Source: an uncultured bacterium (GTDB lineage: Bacteria > Cyanobacteriota > Vampirovibrionia > Gastranaerophilales > Gastranaerophilaceae). Taken from it: a DNA stretch of 64,000 nt. The first letter of the stretch is position 1, and each line of letters begins with the position of its first letter. The stretch spans positions 186,001 to 250,000 of the forward strand of contig CAJMSH010000002.1 of assembly GCA_905216055.1 (NCBI GenBank), read 5' to 3'. A program made the translations under genes and the position numbers. The notes under the pieces were generated by a model. That model was given only the letters and a program-made list of their open reading frames with translations, did not search any database and had not been told where the DNA came from. Positions 26,618 to 35,660 of this stretch are shown here, piece by piece.

Positions 26618-27799
26618 ATGAAAAGAGCAATAGTAATGGTGATAGATTCTATGGGAACAGGTGCAATGCCTGATTGCCAAGAATTTAATGACACACCGAA
26701 ATGTAACACATTAAAACACGTATGTGAATTTAACAACGGATTAAATGTTCCTAATATGGAAAAAATGGGACTTGGAAATATCCAAGATTACGAAGGGATA
26801 AAAAAAGTTGATAATCCGACAGCTCAATATGGGATTATGGAAGAAAAATCAAAAGGCAAAGATACAACAACAGGTCACTGGGAGATGGCAGGTTTGGTAT
26901 CAGACAGACCTTTTGCAACTTTCCCGAACGGGTTTCCTGATGAATTAATACAAGAATTTATAAAACAAACAAATTGTGGTGGCGTACTTGCAAATATTCC
27001 TGCAAGTGGAACTGCAATTATCACAGAATTGAATGAAGAACATCACAAAACAAAATTTCCGATTGTATATACAAGTGCTGACAGCGTTTTTCAAATTGCG
27101 CTTGATACAGATTTAATTCCACTTGAAACACTATACAAATGGTGCGAAATTGCAAGAAAAATATTGGATGAAGGTAATTGGAATGTCTCAAGAGTAATTG
27201 CTCGTCCGTATAAAATTATTGACGGAAAGCCAACCAGAATTTCAAAAGACAGAAGAGATTATTCAATGGTCCCAGCACATACAGTCTTAAACGAAATAAA
27301 AGACAAAGGCGGAAAAGTTATTGGCATAGGCAAAATTGAAGATATATTCTCAAAATCAGGTATAACACATGCTATTCACACAGGCTCTAACAAAGAAGGA
27401 CTTGAATTAACACTTAAAGCAGTTAAAAATGAACTTGATTTAGATAAAATTGCTTATCCATCATCACATAATAAAACCTTTAATGATAAAACATTTATAT
27501 TCACAAATCTTGTGGATACCGATATGTTATACGGACACAGAAATGATGCAAAAGGCTACGGAAAAGCTATTGAAGAAATAGATACATACGTTGATGATAT
27601 TATAAATTCAATGAATGATGATGATTTGTTAATAATTACGGCTGACCACGGTTGCGACCCGACAGTTGAAGGAACAGATCATACAAGAGAATATGTGCCA
27701 ATCCTTGTTTATCACAAAAATATAAAAGGCGAAAACCTCGGTATGATAAAAGGTTTTGACTATATTTCAAATAGAATTAAACAATGGCTTAATATTTAA
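26618..27799 (+). CDS. deoB: Phosphopentomutase
   Basis: Interconverts ribose-1-phosphate and ribose-5-phosphate (and the deoxy forms) in nucleoside salvage. It is an alkaline-phosphatase superfamily enzyme: metal site residues in VMVIDSMGTGAMPD, the phospho-Thr region KGKDTTTGHWEM, and C-terminal metal ligands in DTDMLYGHRNDAKGY and ITADHGCDPTVEGTDHTREYVPIL. Length 394 is standard. A TTG-led longer frame from 26582 exists, but ATG 26618 with GAAGGGG upstream gives the family N-terminus. Works with purine phosphorylases; an MTA phosphorylase is at 53932 but not linked. Confidence 0.97.
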   Translation: MKRAIVMVIDSMGTGAMPDCQEFNDTPKCNTLKHVCEFNNGLNVPNMEKMGLGNIQDYEGIKKVDNPTAQYGIMEEKSKGKDTTTGHWEMAGLVSDRPFATFPNGFPDELIQEFIKQTNCGGVLANIPASGTAIITELNEEHHKTKFPIVYTSADSVFQIALDTDLIPLETLYKWCEIARKILDEGNWNVSRVIARPYKIIDGKPTRISKDRRDYSMVPAHTVLNEIKDKGGKVIGIGKIEDIFSKSGITHAIHTGSNKEGLELTLKAVKNELDLDKIAYPSSHNKTFNDKTFIFTNLVDTDMLYGHRNDAKGYGKAIEEIDTYVDDIINSMNDDDLLIITADHGCDPTVEGTDHTREYVPILVYHKNIKGENLGMIKGFDYISNRIKQWLNI

Positions 27800-27888
27800 A
27801 AAGTATAATTGAAATTTTAAAAGTTTTATATTATAATTTTTTAGGTGAAGGAATTCACACTGTATTTAAAATATAAGGAGAAAGTAAA

Positions 27889-28065
27889 ATGACAGTAAAA
27901 GTAAATGATTCTTGTATCGGATGCGGCGCTTGCGAATCAATTTGTGACGCAGTATTTTCAGTAGACGGTGTTGCTCAAGTTGATGAAGCAGCAGTTGCAG
28001 ATAATATGGATTGTGTAAAAGAAGCAGCAGAAGCTTGCCCAGTATCAGCAATCGAAGTTGAATAA
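27889..28065 (+). CDS. Ferredoxin, single [4Fe-4S] type
   Basis: A 58-residue acidic electron carrier found by reading the sequence. It starts MTVKVNDSCIGCGACESIC and ends CPVSAIEVE. Cluster ligands are C9, C12, C15 (CxxCxxC) and C50 before Pro51. C19 and C42 are the two extra cysteines that pair as a disulfide in single-cluster ferredoxins of the Thermotoga/Desulfovibrio type, in place of a second cluster. AAGGAG lies eight bases before the ATG. It is a single-gene unit after deoB with its own terminator, and would supply low-potential electrons to radical SAM and fermentative enzymes. Confidence 0.95.
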   Translation: MTVKVNDSCIGCGACESICDAVFSVDGVAQVDEAAVADNMDCVKEAAEACPVSAIEVE

Positions 28066-28090
28066 TTTTAAACAATTTAATTTAATAAAA

Positions 28091-28127
28091 AATAAACCGT
28101 TTGTATATTATGTACAAACGGTTTATT
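28091..28127. terminator. Bidirectional terminator
   Basis: AATAAACCGTTTGTA / TACAAACGGTTTATT, 15-bp arms with a seven-base loop, between the ferredoxin gene and the convergent membrane protein gene, with A/T-rich tails on both sides. Confidence 0.9.
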
Positions 28128-28131
28128 TTAT

Positions 28132-28620
28132 TTATTCTTTATAATCACACACAAATACAATTTTTTGTTTTTTATCTGATTTCATCACTGATTTGCTATC
28201 AAGAGGAATTAAATTACCCTCAGCATCCAAATTACCTTCAATGGTGCAAACAAATTTATCAGAAATCTCACCCTTTGAAGATTGAGTCTGTTCAGATGAA
28301 TTATTACTGATAGCTTCTCTTTGATTTGATTCAAGCTCTCTAATTCTTATATTAAATTCAGTTTCAAGCCGTCTTATTCTATTACTCAAATCCAGCACAT
28401 CGCGTTCTGTTACATTTCCAACAGAATTATTATAATCTTCACTATCAGGAGCATGTCTTTCTTCCCTGTTTTGATAATCTGATGAATTTTGAGGATTATT
28501 TTTATTTCCTACCTTATAACTGTCAATTATCATAGGAGTGCTAATAATCATGATGACACCAAGCACAATTACAGAAATAATTGCATAACCCATATTCGAC
28601 ATAGCATTTCTTTTTTGCAT
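28132..28620 (-). CDS. Membrane-anchored protein with coiled coil, unknown function
   Basis: A 162-residue protein with one N-terminal membrane helix (MGYAIISVIVLGVIMIISTPMII), a polar Asn/Ser linker and a heptad-rich stretch near residues 85-115 (RDVLDLSNRIRRLETEFNIRIRELESNQREA) likely to form a short coiled coil. The tail is short with two Cys. No family recognised. ATG 28620 (MQKRNAMSN, with AAGGT upstream) is preferred over a longer frame from 28656 that overlaps pckA. It lies 19 bases after the pckA stop and is probably co-transcribed with it. Role unknown. Confidence 0.75.
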   Translation of the reverse strand: MQKRNAMSNMGYAIISVIVLGVIMIISTPMIIDSYKVGNKNNPQNSSDYQNREERHAPDSEDYNNSVGNVTERDVLDLSNRIRRLETEFNIRIRELESNQREAISNNSSEQTQSSKGEISDKFVCTIEGNLDAEGNLIPLDSKSVMKSDKKQKIVFVCDYKE

Positions 28621-28639
28621 AAAAACTACCTTTTCTTCA

Positions 28640-30289
28640 CTACACAGGAATTTCACTTATAACTGAATTTAAAGCTTCCAAAGCATCTGCAGGAAGTTTA
28701 TCACGACCTGCTTTTTCAGTTTCACGAGATTTTACAAACTCAATTCTATCATTCATACGAGCCTTGAATTGCTTTGCATAATCCGCATTAGAAAAAGATG
28801 TATCTAACCCTTCAATATCCATAATTTGAATATCTGAGAAATTTTCCCACTTATGGAACTTTGCATTTCCTTCAACTATAGCTTCTATAATAGCTAAAGT
28901 CGTTTCTTTTTTAACTTTTGTTCCCATATAATCTCCTGTATTCAAGATATAGCAATCTACACCATCAGAGATTAATTTTTTAAACCTTTCATAATCAACA
29001 GAAAGCGGATAAACTCTGAATGGATTTGCATAAGGTTCTACAACCAAGGCATTTGGATCAACCCCTTTAGCAAGCCTCTCTGCAGAAGATCTTTTAGTCG
29101 CCAGAGTAGCGCCCATTGCAGAACCTAAGGAAGGTCCAGACAGCTTTAAAACAGGTGGAATTGTAGGATCTTTCATAAGCCAAAATATAGCGTTTATCGG
29201 CTCATCAATTCTATCAACCCTATTAGGCGACCAGAGTTTTGATTTAACTGCACGTCCGTTTCCGTTTCTGATATCTTCTGTAACAGATACAATCTTACCG
29301 TCAGGGAAAGCTATTGCACCTGCATTTTGCTGAGTTAAAATAAATTTATTATCTTCACTTCCGATTGGATAATCTGCAGTTTTATCAAAATAAGCAGGTT
29401 CCAATGCAATAGAATATTTTTTATCTACATTTATTATAAAAGCATCATCGTGTAAAACTGTAATATTGAATTTGTTACCATGTTTTGCATGAGTAATAGT
29501 AGATTTACCTGAGCCTGAAAGGCCAAACACTGCTGTTCTAAAAGATTTCCCATCTCCAAGATTGTAACGTTTCATACCACCGTGGCAAGAGGCATAACCG
29601 TTACGAGAAGCACAACCCCAAGCAAGAGTTAAAGTACCTTTTTTATGTTCCCCAAAATATCGCATACCTAAAATTGCTGCACAATTATGTTCCGGATCAA
29701 AGAAGGTCAAACCGTATGGGAAATCAGGATGTGACCAATCAGGATCTGAGAATACAAAAATATCTCCTTCATCAATATTTCTTGAATCTGAATATAATTC
29801 TGCATAAACTTCATTTATATATTGAAAATTCAGCATCCAACTATATAAAATATTTTCAAAACCTTCAGGAATAAGCAAATGCGCTTTTACCATAAAATCT
29901 TTGTCAAGTCCGATTAGCGCTTCTGTTCTATACATTAGCCTGTCTCTTGTACGGTAAATTGCTTCTCTTATAACAGGCAACAAAACTTGTAAATCACAAT
30001 CAGGATCACCAACAATATTTCTTGCCGCAGCACATCTTCCAACGACAGCGCCATCATTAAATAAAAGCTGATTAGCTCCCTTTGGCAATCCGATTTTTTC
30101 AGGTTCATAAACAGGCATACCTGTCAACTCAATAGTCCCGGGACTATTTTTTGCCAATTTATAAGCTTCCGCAACTGTTTTTATCTCCTCAACATTATTT
30201 CCAAAAAACGGAGCAATAATAGTCGCCCTCGCTGCAGACATAAGCTTTTTTAAGTCCTCAGAAGTTGAAAAAAATTCTTTTGTAGCCAT
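28640..30289 (-). CDS. pckA: Phosphoenolpyruvate carboxykinase (ATP)
   Basis: Converts oxaloacetate and ATP to PEP and CO2, or the reverse in fermenters. The P-loop GLSGSGKST at 256-264 corresponds to the kinase-1a loop of ATP-type PEPCK, followed by the metal-binding VLHDDAFIIN (kinase-2 analogue). Earlier conserved regions are GDPDCDLQVLLP and LTLAWGCASRNGYASCHGG; later ones are SPNRVDRIDEPINAIFWLMKD and TGDYMGTKVKKETTLAIIEAIVEG. At 549 residues it is normal, though several motifs differ from the E. coli enzyme, pointing to a separate subgroup. AGGAG is 12 bases before the ATG. The direction in vivo cannot be read from sequence. Confidence 0.87.
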   Translation of the reverse strand: MATKEFFSTSEDLKKLMSAARATIIAPFFGNNVEEIKTVAEAYKLAKNSPGTIELTGMPVYEPEKIGLPKGANQLLFNDGAVVGRCAAARNIVGDPDCDLQVLLPVIREAIYRTRDRLMYRTEALIGLDKDFMVKAHLLIPEGFENILYSWMLNFQYINEVYAELYSDSRNIDEGDIFVFSDPDWSHPDFPYGLTFFDPEHNCAAILGMRYFGEHKKGTLTLAWGCASRNGYASCHGGMKRYNLGDGKSFRTAVFGLSGSGKSTITHAKHGNKFNITVLHDDAFIINVDKKYSIALEPAYFDKTADYPIGSEDNKFILTQQNAGAIAFPDGKIVSVTEDIRNGNGRAVKSKLWSPNRVDRIDEPINAIFWLMKDPTIPPVLKLSGPSLGSAMGATLATKRSSAERLAKGVDPNALVVEPYANPFRVYPLSVDYERFKKLISDGVDCYILNTGDYMGTKVKKETTLAIIEAIVEGNAKFHKWENFSDIQIMDIEGLDTSFSNADYAKQFKARMNDRIEFVKSRETEKAGRDKLPADALEALNSVISEIPV

Positions 30290-30469
30290 AAAACCCGAAC
30301 TCTCCTATTTTCTAAAAAATAATATCACAAAACGCACATTCGCGCAATAATTTAAAAAAAAACTAACATATAAAAATTTTTCACAAATATCATAAATACG
30401 GGTAGTTACAAAAAACAAATATTGTGCTAATATATTGATGTAAAAAAATTAGAGAAGGGGATTCTATTA

Positions 30470-30964
30470 ATGAATTTGAAAAATTTTAAAATTCTTATAT
30501 TAATACTAGCTATCGCAGCAGGAACAAATATATTTGCAGCTACATCAGGCTATACTATTGTAAGTGCAAACGGAGTTCAAACACAAAGTTCAACTCCTGC
30601 TTATTCAACAGTAAACCCACTTGATATTGTTGCAAGACCAAACTTTTATCTTAATAAAAATGTTAAAATAAAAGCTAAATTCGATAAATTTTCAACACTT
30701 GGGCTAGACTACAAACCAGCAATGAGAAGCTCTCAGGATTACATCTCATTCTTAATTCAACGTCCGGATGTTACAGATCACAACATTCCGCTTTCAGAAT
30801 TGAAAATATTTATCAAAAGAGCAGAAGCTGAAAAATATATCGACTTGAATTCAGGCGACATCGTAGAATTTAGCGGCAAAGTATTTTCTAATGCCTTGGG
30901 AGATGCTTGGATGGACGCTGAAAAATTCACAGTAATCAGCACTAAGCCAAAAGAAGAGAAATAA
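30470..30964 (+). CDS. Exported small protein with OB-like beta domain
   Basis: A 164-residue protein with a signal peptide (KNFKILILILAIAAGTNIFA, then ATSGYTIV). The mature part has NPLDIVARPNFYLNKNVKIKAKFDKFSTLGLDYKPA and DLNSGDIVEFSGKVFSNALGDAWMDAEKFTVI, a pattern like the OB-fold domains in small exported proteins that bind sugars or nucleic acid; this is an inference from pattern only. AGAAGGGGA precedes the ATG. The GH57 gene begins 33 bases later on the same strand, so they may share a transcript, but a joint role is not shown. Confidence 0.75.
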   Translation: MNLKNFKILILILAIAAGTNIFAATSGYTIVSANGVQTQSSTPAYSTVNPLDIVARPNFYLNKNVKIKAKFDKFSTLGLDYKPAMRSSQDYISFLIQRPDVTDHNIPLSELKIFIKRAEAEKYIDLNSGDIVEFSGKVFSNALGDAWMDAEKFTVISTKPKEEK

Positions 30965-30996
30965 AAAAACACAATAATTTATAACGGAGTTAAGAA

Positions 30997-33498
30997 ATGA
31001 GCGATAAAAAAAATGAAGTCTTTTTAACAATACATGGACACTTTTACCAACCTCCAAGAGAAAATCCTTGGCTTGAAGCAATTGAGCTTCAAGATAGTGC
31101 CCTACCTTTCCACGATTGGAATGAAAGAATTAACAAAGAATGCTACAACCCTAACTCCGTTTCTAAAATAGTTGACAGCAGAAACAGAATTCTTGATGTT
31201 GTTAACAACTACGAACACATGAGCTTTAACTTCGGTCCTACGCTTCTTTCTTGGATGGAACATTATGCACCTTTAACTTATGAAAGAATTATTAAAGCCG
31301 ATATCGAAAGTATTTCTCAACATAACGGACATGGAAACGCAATAGCTCAAGTTTACAACCATATCATTATGCCTCTTGCTAATGAAAAGGATAAAGAAAC
31401 CCAAATAAAATGGGGTATTAGAGATTTTGAATACCGCTTTGGGCGCAAACCTGAAGGAATGTGGCTTGCAGAAACTGCTGTTGATGATGATACCTTAAGA
31501 CTTTTAGTCGAAAACGGCATTAAATTTACAATTTTGTCACCATATCAGGCTTTAAAATTCAAAAAAGAAAAAGATAAAGACTGGACTGATGTAAGCTGGG
31601 GCAACATTGATCCTGCACGCTCTTACAAATATAATATTAAATCAGCACCTGGAAAATCAATTGACTTATTCTTCTACGACGGTGCAATATCACGCTCTGT
31701 TGCTTTTGACGAACTTTTAAAAGACGGTAACAAGTTTATTAAACGTTTAAAAGAAGGGGTATCTGATTTAAGAGATTATCCTCAATTAGTTCATATCGCA
31801 ACAGATGGTGAAAGTTACGGACACCATACAAAATTTGGCGATATGGCTCTTGCATATATTTTAAAAATAAAAGCTAAAGATGAAGGCTTTACAATCACAA
31901 ATTACGGTGAATACCTCGAAAAATACAGAAGCGATTGTGAAGTTGATATAAAACAAGCATCAAGCTGGAGTTGTTTCCACGGTGTAGGTCGTTGGAAAGA
32001 AGACTGCGGATGCTCAACAGGCGGACATCCGGGGTGGAATCAAAAATGGAGAAAACCTTTAAGAGAAGCCTTAGACTACCTTAGAGATGAACTTGTTGTC
32101 CTTTTTGAACAAGAAGGTGCAAAATATTTCGATAATGTTTGGGAAGTACGTAACAACTATATCAACGTTATTTTAGACAGAAACGAAATAAATGTAAAAA
32201 AATTCCAACATGATAATTTCAAACCTGATTTATCAGATGAACAAAAAGTTCATGCGATGGAATTGTTGGAAATTCAACGACAAGCACTTCTTATGTACAC
32301 AAGCTGCGGCTGGTTCTTCTCAGAAATTTCAGGGATTGAAACAGTACAAATAATGAAATATGCAGCCAGAGCAATGCAACTTGCATCTAAATTTACAACA
32401 AAAAATCTTGAAGAAAAATTCTTGAACATTCTTGCAGAAGCAAAAAGTAATATTCCTGAACACGGAACAGGAAAAGATATCTTTGAAAGATTTGTCAAAC
32501 CATCAATTGTTACAACAAAACAAATTGCAAGTTTATGGGCTTTGTCATCTTTATATGAAGATTTTGAAGATGAAGAAAGCGTTTATTGCTATACAATTAC
32601 ACGCCACGCATACAAAAAAGTACAAAAAGCCCTATCAACATTTGTTGTCGGACATATTGAAATTCAATCAAAAATTACATTGCAAAAATCAAATGTTATG
32701 TTTGCTCTAATGCAATATTCAGGCGGAGATTTCCATTGTTCAATAAAAGAATATTCAGATGATGCTGAATTCAACAGAATAAAAACAGATCTTATAAAAA
32801 CATTCTTGATGAATCCTTTGACTGAAATTATTAGAGCTCTTGATGAATATTTTGGAAAAGAATACTTTACATTAAAAGATATATTTATCGAAGAAAGACG
32901 TAAAATTTTACAAATTCTTCTTAGAGGTAAACTTGAAAAATTCTCTCAAACATACCAGGAAATGTATGATGAAGGCAAAGGTTCAATTTACCACTTGCAA
33001 GGCTTGGGATTAAAAATTCCTGATGAATTCAAAATTTCAGCAGCTTATGCACTAAGCCACAAATTCAATGATATCGTAATACATTCAGACGGCTTTATTG
33101 ATGATGAACTTATACAACAAGCAGTTGACTTGAATTATGAAGCTAAGAAAATAGATATTCAACTTGATAAATCACCTTCTAACTTGATATTCGGGAAGAA
33201 AATTCTTCAAAATATCAACAGGCTTGTTCACAGTTTTGAAATTCAACAAGCTGATGTTGTATTAGAAATTTTTGATAACATTAGAAAATTAGAATTACAA
33301 ATCGATATTTCTGAAGCCCAAAACACATATTTCACTAAAATTTATCACAGAATAGGTGAAATTCTAGAATCAGAAGACTTTAATAAAAAACGTTCTTCAA
33401 CCAAAAGATTTGTGGAAATGCTTCTTGATATCGGAGAAAACTTGAATATCAATACAGAATTTTACAGAAAAAAATTAGATAAATTAATGCTGCAATAA
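30997..33498 (+). CDS. Glycoside hydrolase family 57 protein with DUF3536
   Basis: An 833-residue alpha-glucan-active enzyme. The N-terminal GH57 barrel begins FLTIHGHFYQPPRENPWL; conserved pieces are FNFGPTLLSWMEHYAPLTYERI, YNHIIMPLAN, RRPEGMWLAETAVDD-type (here GRKPEGMWLAETAVDDDTL, with the likely catalytic Glu in LAET) and HIATDGESYGHHTKFGD, which holds the second catalytic carboxylate region. The C-terminal 400 residues match DUF3536, the usual partner in cyanobacteria and others. Substrates in the family are glycogen/starch or related glucans (amylase or branching reactions); which one is not certain. No signal peptide: cytosolic. GGAG lies eight bases before the ATG. Confidence 0.92.
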   Translation: MSDKKNEVFLTIHGHFYQPPRENPWLEAIELQDSALPFHDWNERINKECYNPNSVSKIVDSRNRILDVVNNYEHMSFNFGPTLLSWMEHYAPLTYERIIKADIESISQHNGHGNAIAQVYNHIIMPLANEKDKETQIKWGIRDFEYRFGRKPEGMWLAETAVDDDTLRLLVENGIKFTILSPYQALKFKKEKDKDWTDVSWGNIDPARSYKYNIKSAPGKSIDLFFYDGAISRSVAFDELLKDGNKFIKRLKEGVSDLRDYPQLVHIATDGESYGHHTKFGDMALAYILKIKAKDEGFTITNYGEYLEKYRSDCEVDIKQASSWSCFHGVGRWKEDCGCSTGGHPGWNQKWRKPLREALDYLRDELVVLFEQEGAKYFDNVWEVRNNYINVILDRNEINVKKFQHDNFKPDLSDEQKVHAMELLEIQRQALLMYTSCGWFFSEISGIETVQIMKYAARAMQLASKFTTKNLEEKFLNILAEAKSNIPEHGTGKDIFERFVKPSIVTTKQIASLWALSSLYEDFEDEESVYCYTITRHAYKKVQKALSTFVVGHIEIQSKITLQKSNVMFALMQYSGGDFHCSIKEYSDDAEFNRIKTDLIKTFLMNPLTEIIRALDEYFGKEYFTLKDIFIEERRKILQILLRGKLEKFSQTYQEMYDEGKGSIYHLQGLGLKIPDEFKISAAYALSHKFNDIVIHSDGFIDDELIQQAVDLNYEAKKIDIQLDKSPSNLIFGKKILQNINRLVHSFEIQQADVVLEIFDNIRKLELQIDISEAQNTYFTKIYHRIGEILESEDFNKKRSSTKRFVEMLLDIGENLNINTEFYRKKLDKLMLQ

Positions 33499-33513
33499 TA
33501 AAGTTTTAGGATT

Positions 33514-34095
33514 TTACCAATTTTCTGAACCATACTTTTTATAAGCATTAATATTATTCAAAATTTTATTCTCAACAGAAGATATTTTTTGCAAAGTATC
33601 TTTATCATTTGTTCGCATACGCAAAAGTTTGAGTTCAAGCAAATCCTCTTTAGACCGCCTTATTTTTTGCTTAATTTCTTCTCTTTGCCAAAAGAGCCAC
33701 CCCTCAAACCCGCATCCCGGCGGAACAATTGACCAAGGAGAAGACGGACAATGCTTACATAAATCTAAACGAGTTTCATATCTTGAACACAAATTATCAT
33801 CCTGAAGATATTTGCAAGTATAAAATGTAATCTCATTTTCATTATATTTTCCATCATCTATCAGGCGATTAATAATGTTATCAACAATTCCTGCATCGAC
33901 TTTTCTTGCTTCTTCAATTGAATTAAAAGGAACAAACAGTGATAGAAAATCTTTTGCACCTTTATCACCGGAATTTGCCATTTCGAGTAATTTTTTATAC
34001 GGGGTTGAAGTTGTAACGACACGACAGCATTTTCCGCACATGTGGCACAAATGTTGCGGACGTTTATTCAAATAGTTTTCTTCATAATTACCCAT
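33514..34095 (-). CDS. YkgJ family cysteine-cluster protein (paralog 1)
   Basis: A 193-residue protein with a CxxCGxCC-type cluster at the N-terminus (HLCHMCGKCCRVV) and later cysteines in FYTCKYLQDDNLCSRYETRLDLCKHCP and PPGCGFEGW. This set matches the YkgJ (UPF0153) family, thought to bind zinc or an Fe-S cluster; function is unknown. It shares its plan with the protein at 39571, including LFVPFNSIEEARKV versus IFVPYKSKEEARKV, so they are paralogs. ATG 34095 is chosen over TTG 34119; no ribosome site supports either. Confidence 0.83.
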   Translation of the reverse strand: MGNYEENYLNKRPQHLCHMCGKCCRVVTTSTPYKKLLEMANSGDKGAKDFLSLFVPFNSIEEARKVDAGIVDNIINRLIDDGKYNENEITFYTCKYLQDDNLCSRYETRLDLCKHCPSSPWSIVPPGCGFEGWLFWQREEIKQKIRRSKEDLLELKLLRMRTNDKDTLQKISSVENKILNNINAYKKYGSENW

Positions 34096-34213
34096 ACAAA
34101 AATTATAGCTATCATGCAAAATATAAAAAATAATGTAACATTTCTTAAAATAAACGCAATAAATTATAACATATTTACTTTATTAATATAGTAAGTAGTA
34201 AAGGGTAGTTTTT

Positions 34214-35173
34214 ATGCAAAGTTCTGTAGGACAACAAAACATACAACAGCAACCGTTAAAGGCGCAGGTACAAACTGCACCACAACAGCATACTCAAAAT
34301 GTAACTCAAGCGGTACAAACATCTGTACCTCAACAAACTACAATGGCTCAACCGACACAACAATATATGTCGGCACAACCTCAATATCAAACATCACCGA
34401 TTAATTCTCCACAACCACAAAGCCAAAATGTTCAAGTTCCGAATTATTCAGGTGTAAATATACAGATATTTAATCCGACAGTAACTCCTCCAGGATCAAC
34501 TGCTCCGGTATATAATGTTAATGCTCCAAATTATGGAAATACACCTGTTTCAGGCTGTTATCCTTCAAACTATTATACAAATGATTGGGGTAAAGGCAAC
34601 CTTGACGGGCAAAATATAAATAACAATAATGGAAATAATACAACAAATTCAACCAATACAACTAATACAACAGAAAACAAAACAACAAATAAAAAGACAG
34701 AAAAACGAGAAATAGTACAATTAACAGATGACTATATAAGAAATCTTGAAAATTACTTAAACAGTCAGGATAAAGAAGTTCGACTAATGGGTGCAAAAGA
34801 AGTAATTGCAAGACTTGAAGAAGATCATTCAAGAAAAGATGATAAAGCATTAAATGCCTTAGTAAACAAAATGCTTCAAGACCCTTCAACTCCTGTAAAA
34901 ATACTTGCACTTAGCGCACTTGATGCAGGAGTAGTATCAGGCGATGACTATACAGTAGGTCTGTTAAAACAAATGCAAAATTCAACATCAGGCTACGGAC
35001 AAGATGCAATGCAAGCAACAAATATCTTACTGAAAATGTCAGGCAAGAAAGTTGAAAAAGAATTTGAAGTAAAAGATAACAAAAACAATCAAACACAAAC
35101 AACTTCAAACTCAACAAAAACAGCAAATACAACTGAAAACAAAGCTGAAACAGCAACAACAGCAGCAAAATAG
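34214..35173 (+). CDS. Gln/Asn-rich protein with helical-repeat (HEAT-like) domain
   Basis: A 319-residue protein with no signal peptide or membrane helix. Residues 1-165 are low-complexity (Gln, Pro, Ser, Thr, Asn; ending in Asn/Thr runs). A folded part at about 172-280 has paired helices (DDYIRNLENYLNSQDKEVRLMGAKEVIARL; LNALVNKMLQDPSTPVKILALSALDAG) like HEAT repeats, used for protein binding. The tail is again Asn/Thr/Ala-rich. Such Q/N-rich segments can phase separate or aggregate. AAAGGG is close to the ATG. The next gene starts 10 bases later, so the two form a small operon. Function unknown. Confidence 0.75.
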   Translation: MQSSVGQQNIQQQPLKAQVQTAPQQHTQNVTQAVQTSVPQQTTMAQPTQQYMSAQPQYQTSPINSPQPQSQNVQVPNYSGVNIQIFNPTVTPPGSTAPVYNVNAPNYGNTPVSGCYPSNYYTNDWGKGNLDGQNINNNNGNNTTNSTNTTNTTENKTTNKKTEKREIVQLTDDYIRNLENYLNSQDKEVRLMGAKEVIARLEEDHSRKDDKALNALVNKMLQDPSTPVKILALSALDAGVVSGDDYTVGLLKQMQNSTSGYGQDAMQATNILLKMSGKKVEKEFEVKDNKNNQTQTTSNSTKTANTTENKAETATTAAK

Positions 35174-35183
35174 TAGGTAAAGT

Positions 35184-35660
35184 ATGAGTATTAGTACAGC
35201 ACTAAAATCAGTAAAAAGTAATATTCCAAAATATATATACAAAGGAGCAGGCGTAGCTGCTTTAGGTATAATTGGTTATGATGCTCATGTTTTAGGGAAA
35301 CTTCAATCAGATGTATATTCTAAAACAGGAGATGCAGATGCTTGTATGTCCGCATTCAACAATTCTCAATATTTAACAAGTCCAAGTATTACAATGTCTA
35401 ATTTAAAAAAAGGAGTCTTCAACTGGGAAGTTGACAGTAACATACGCCACTTTGTAAATTCAGGCATCGGATACTTTAAAGGTTTTGGCTCAATGCTTGT
35501 TGACAGCGTCATTCCATTAGGTCTTGGTCTTGGTGCACTTTTAGGGAAAGGGAAATGGTCTAAATTTTCAGCTATCGGTTTAGGCGTATTCGGTGTCGTT
35601 AAAATTTTCAAAGACGTATTAGGCTTCGGCCATTATAACGACTTAAACAAGAAATATTAA
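35184..35660 (+). CDS. Small hydrophobic protein, unknown function
   Basis: A 158-residue protein with likely membrane segments near 17-40 (IYKGAGVAALGIIGYDAHVLG), 105-120 (MLVDSVIPLGLGLGALLG) and 128-147 (FSAIGLGVFGVVKIFKDVLGFG). It lacks a classical signal peptide. The start MSISTALKSVKSNIPKY is amphipathic. No family recognised. It lies in one operon with the Q/N-rich HEAT-like protein gene and overlaps the end of trmD by four bases (convergent). The pair may act together at the membrane, an inference from linkage only. Confidence 0.7.
   Translation: MSISTALKSVKSNIPKYIYKGAGVAALGIIGYDAHVLGKLQSDVYSKTGDADACMSAFNNSQYLTSPSITMSNLKKGVFNWEVDSNIRHFVNSGIGYFKGFGSMLVDSVIPLGLGLGALLGKGKWSKFSAIGLGVFGVVKIFKDVLGFGHYNDLNKKY

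Noticed and set aside
34662..35168. Leu-rich minus-strand frames
   Set aside because: Complement of the low-complexity Gln/Thr/Asn codons of the plus-strand gene; no ribosome site or family match.
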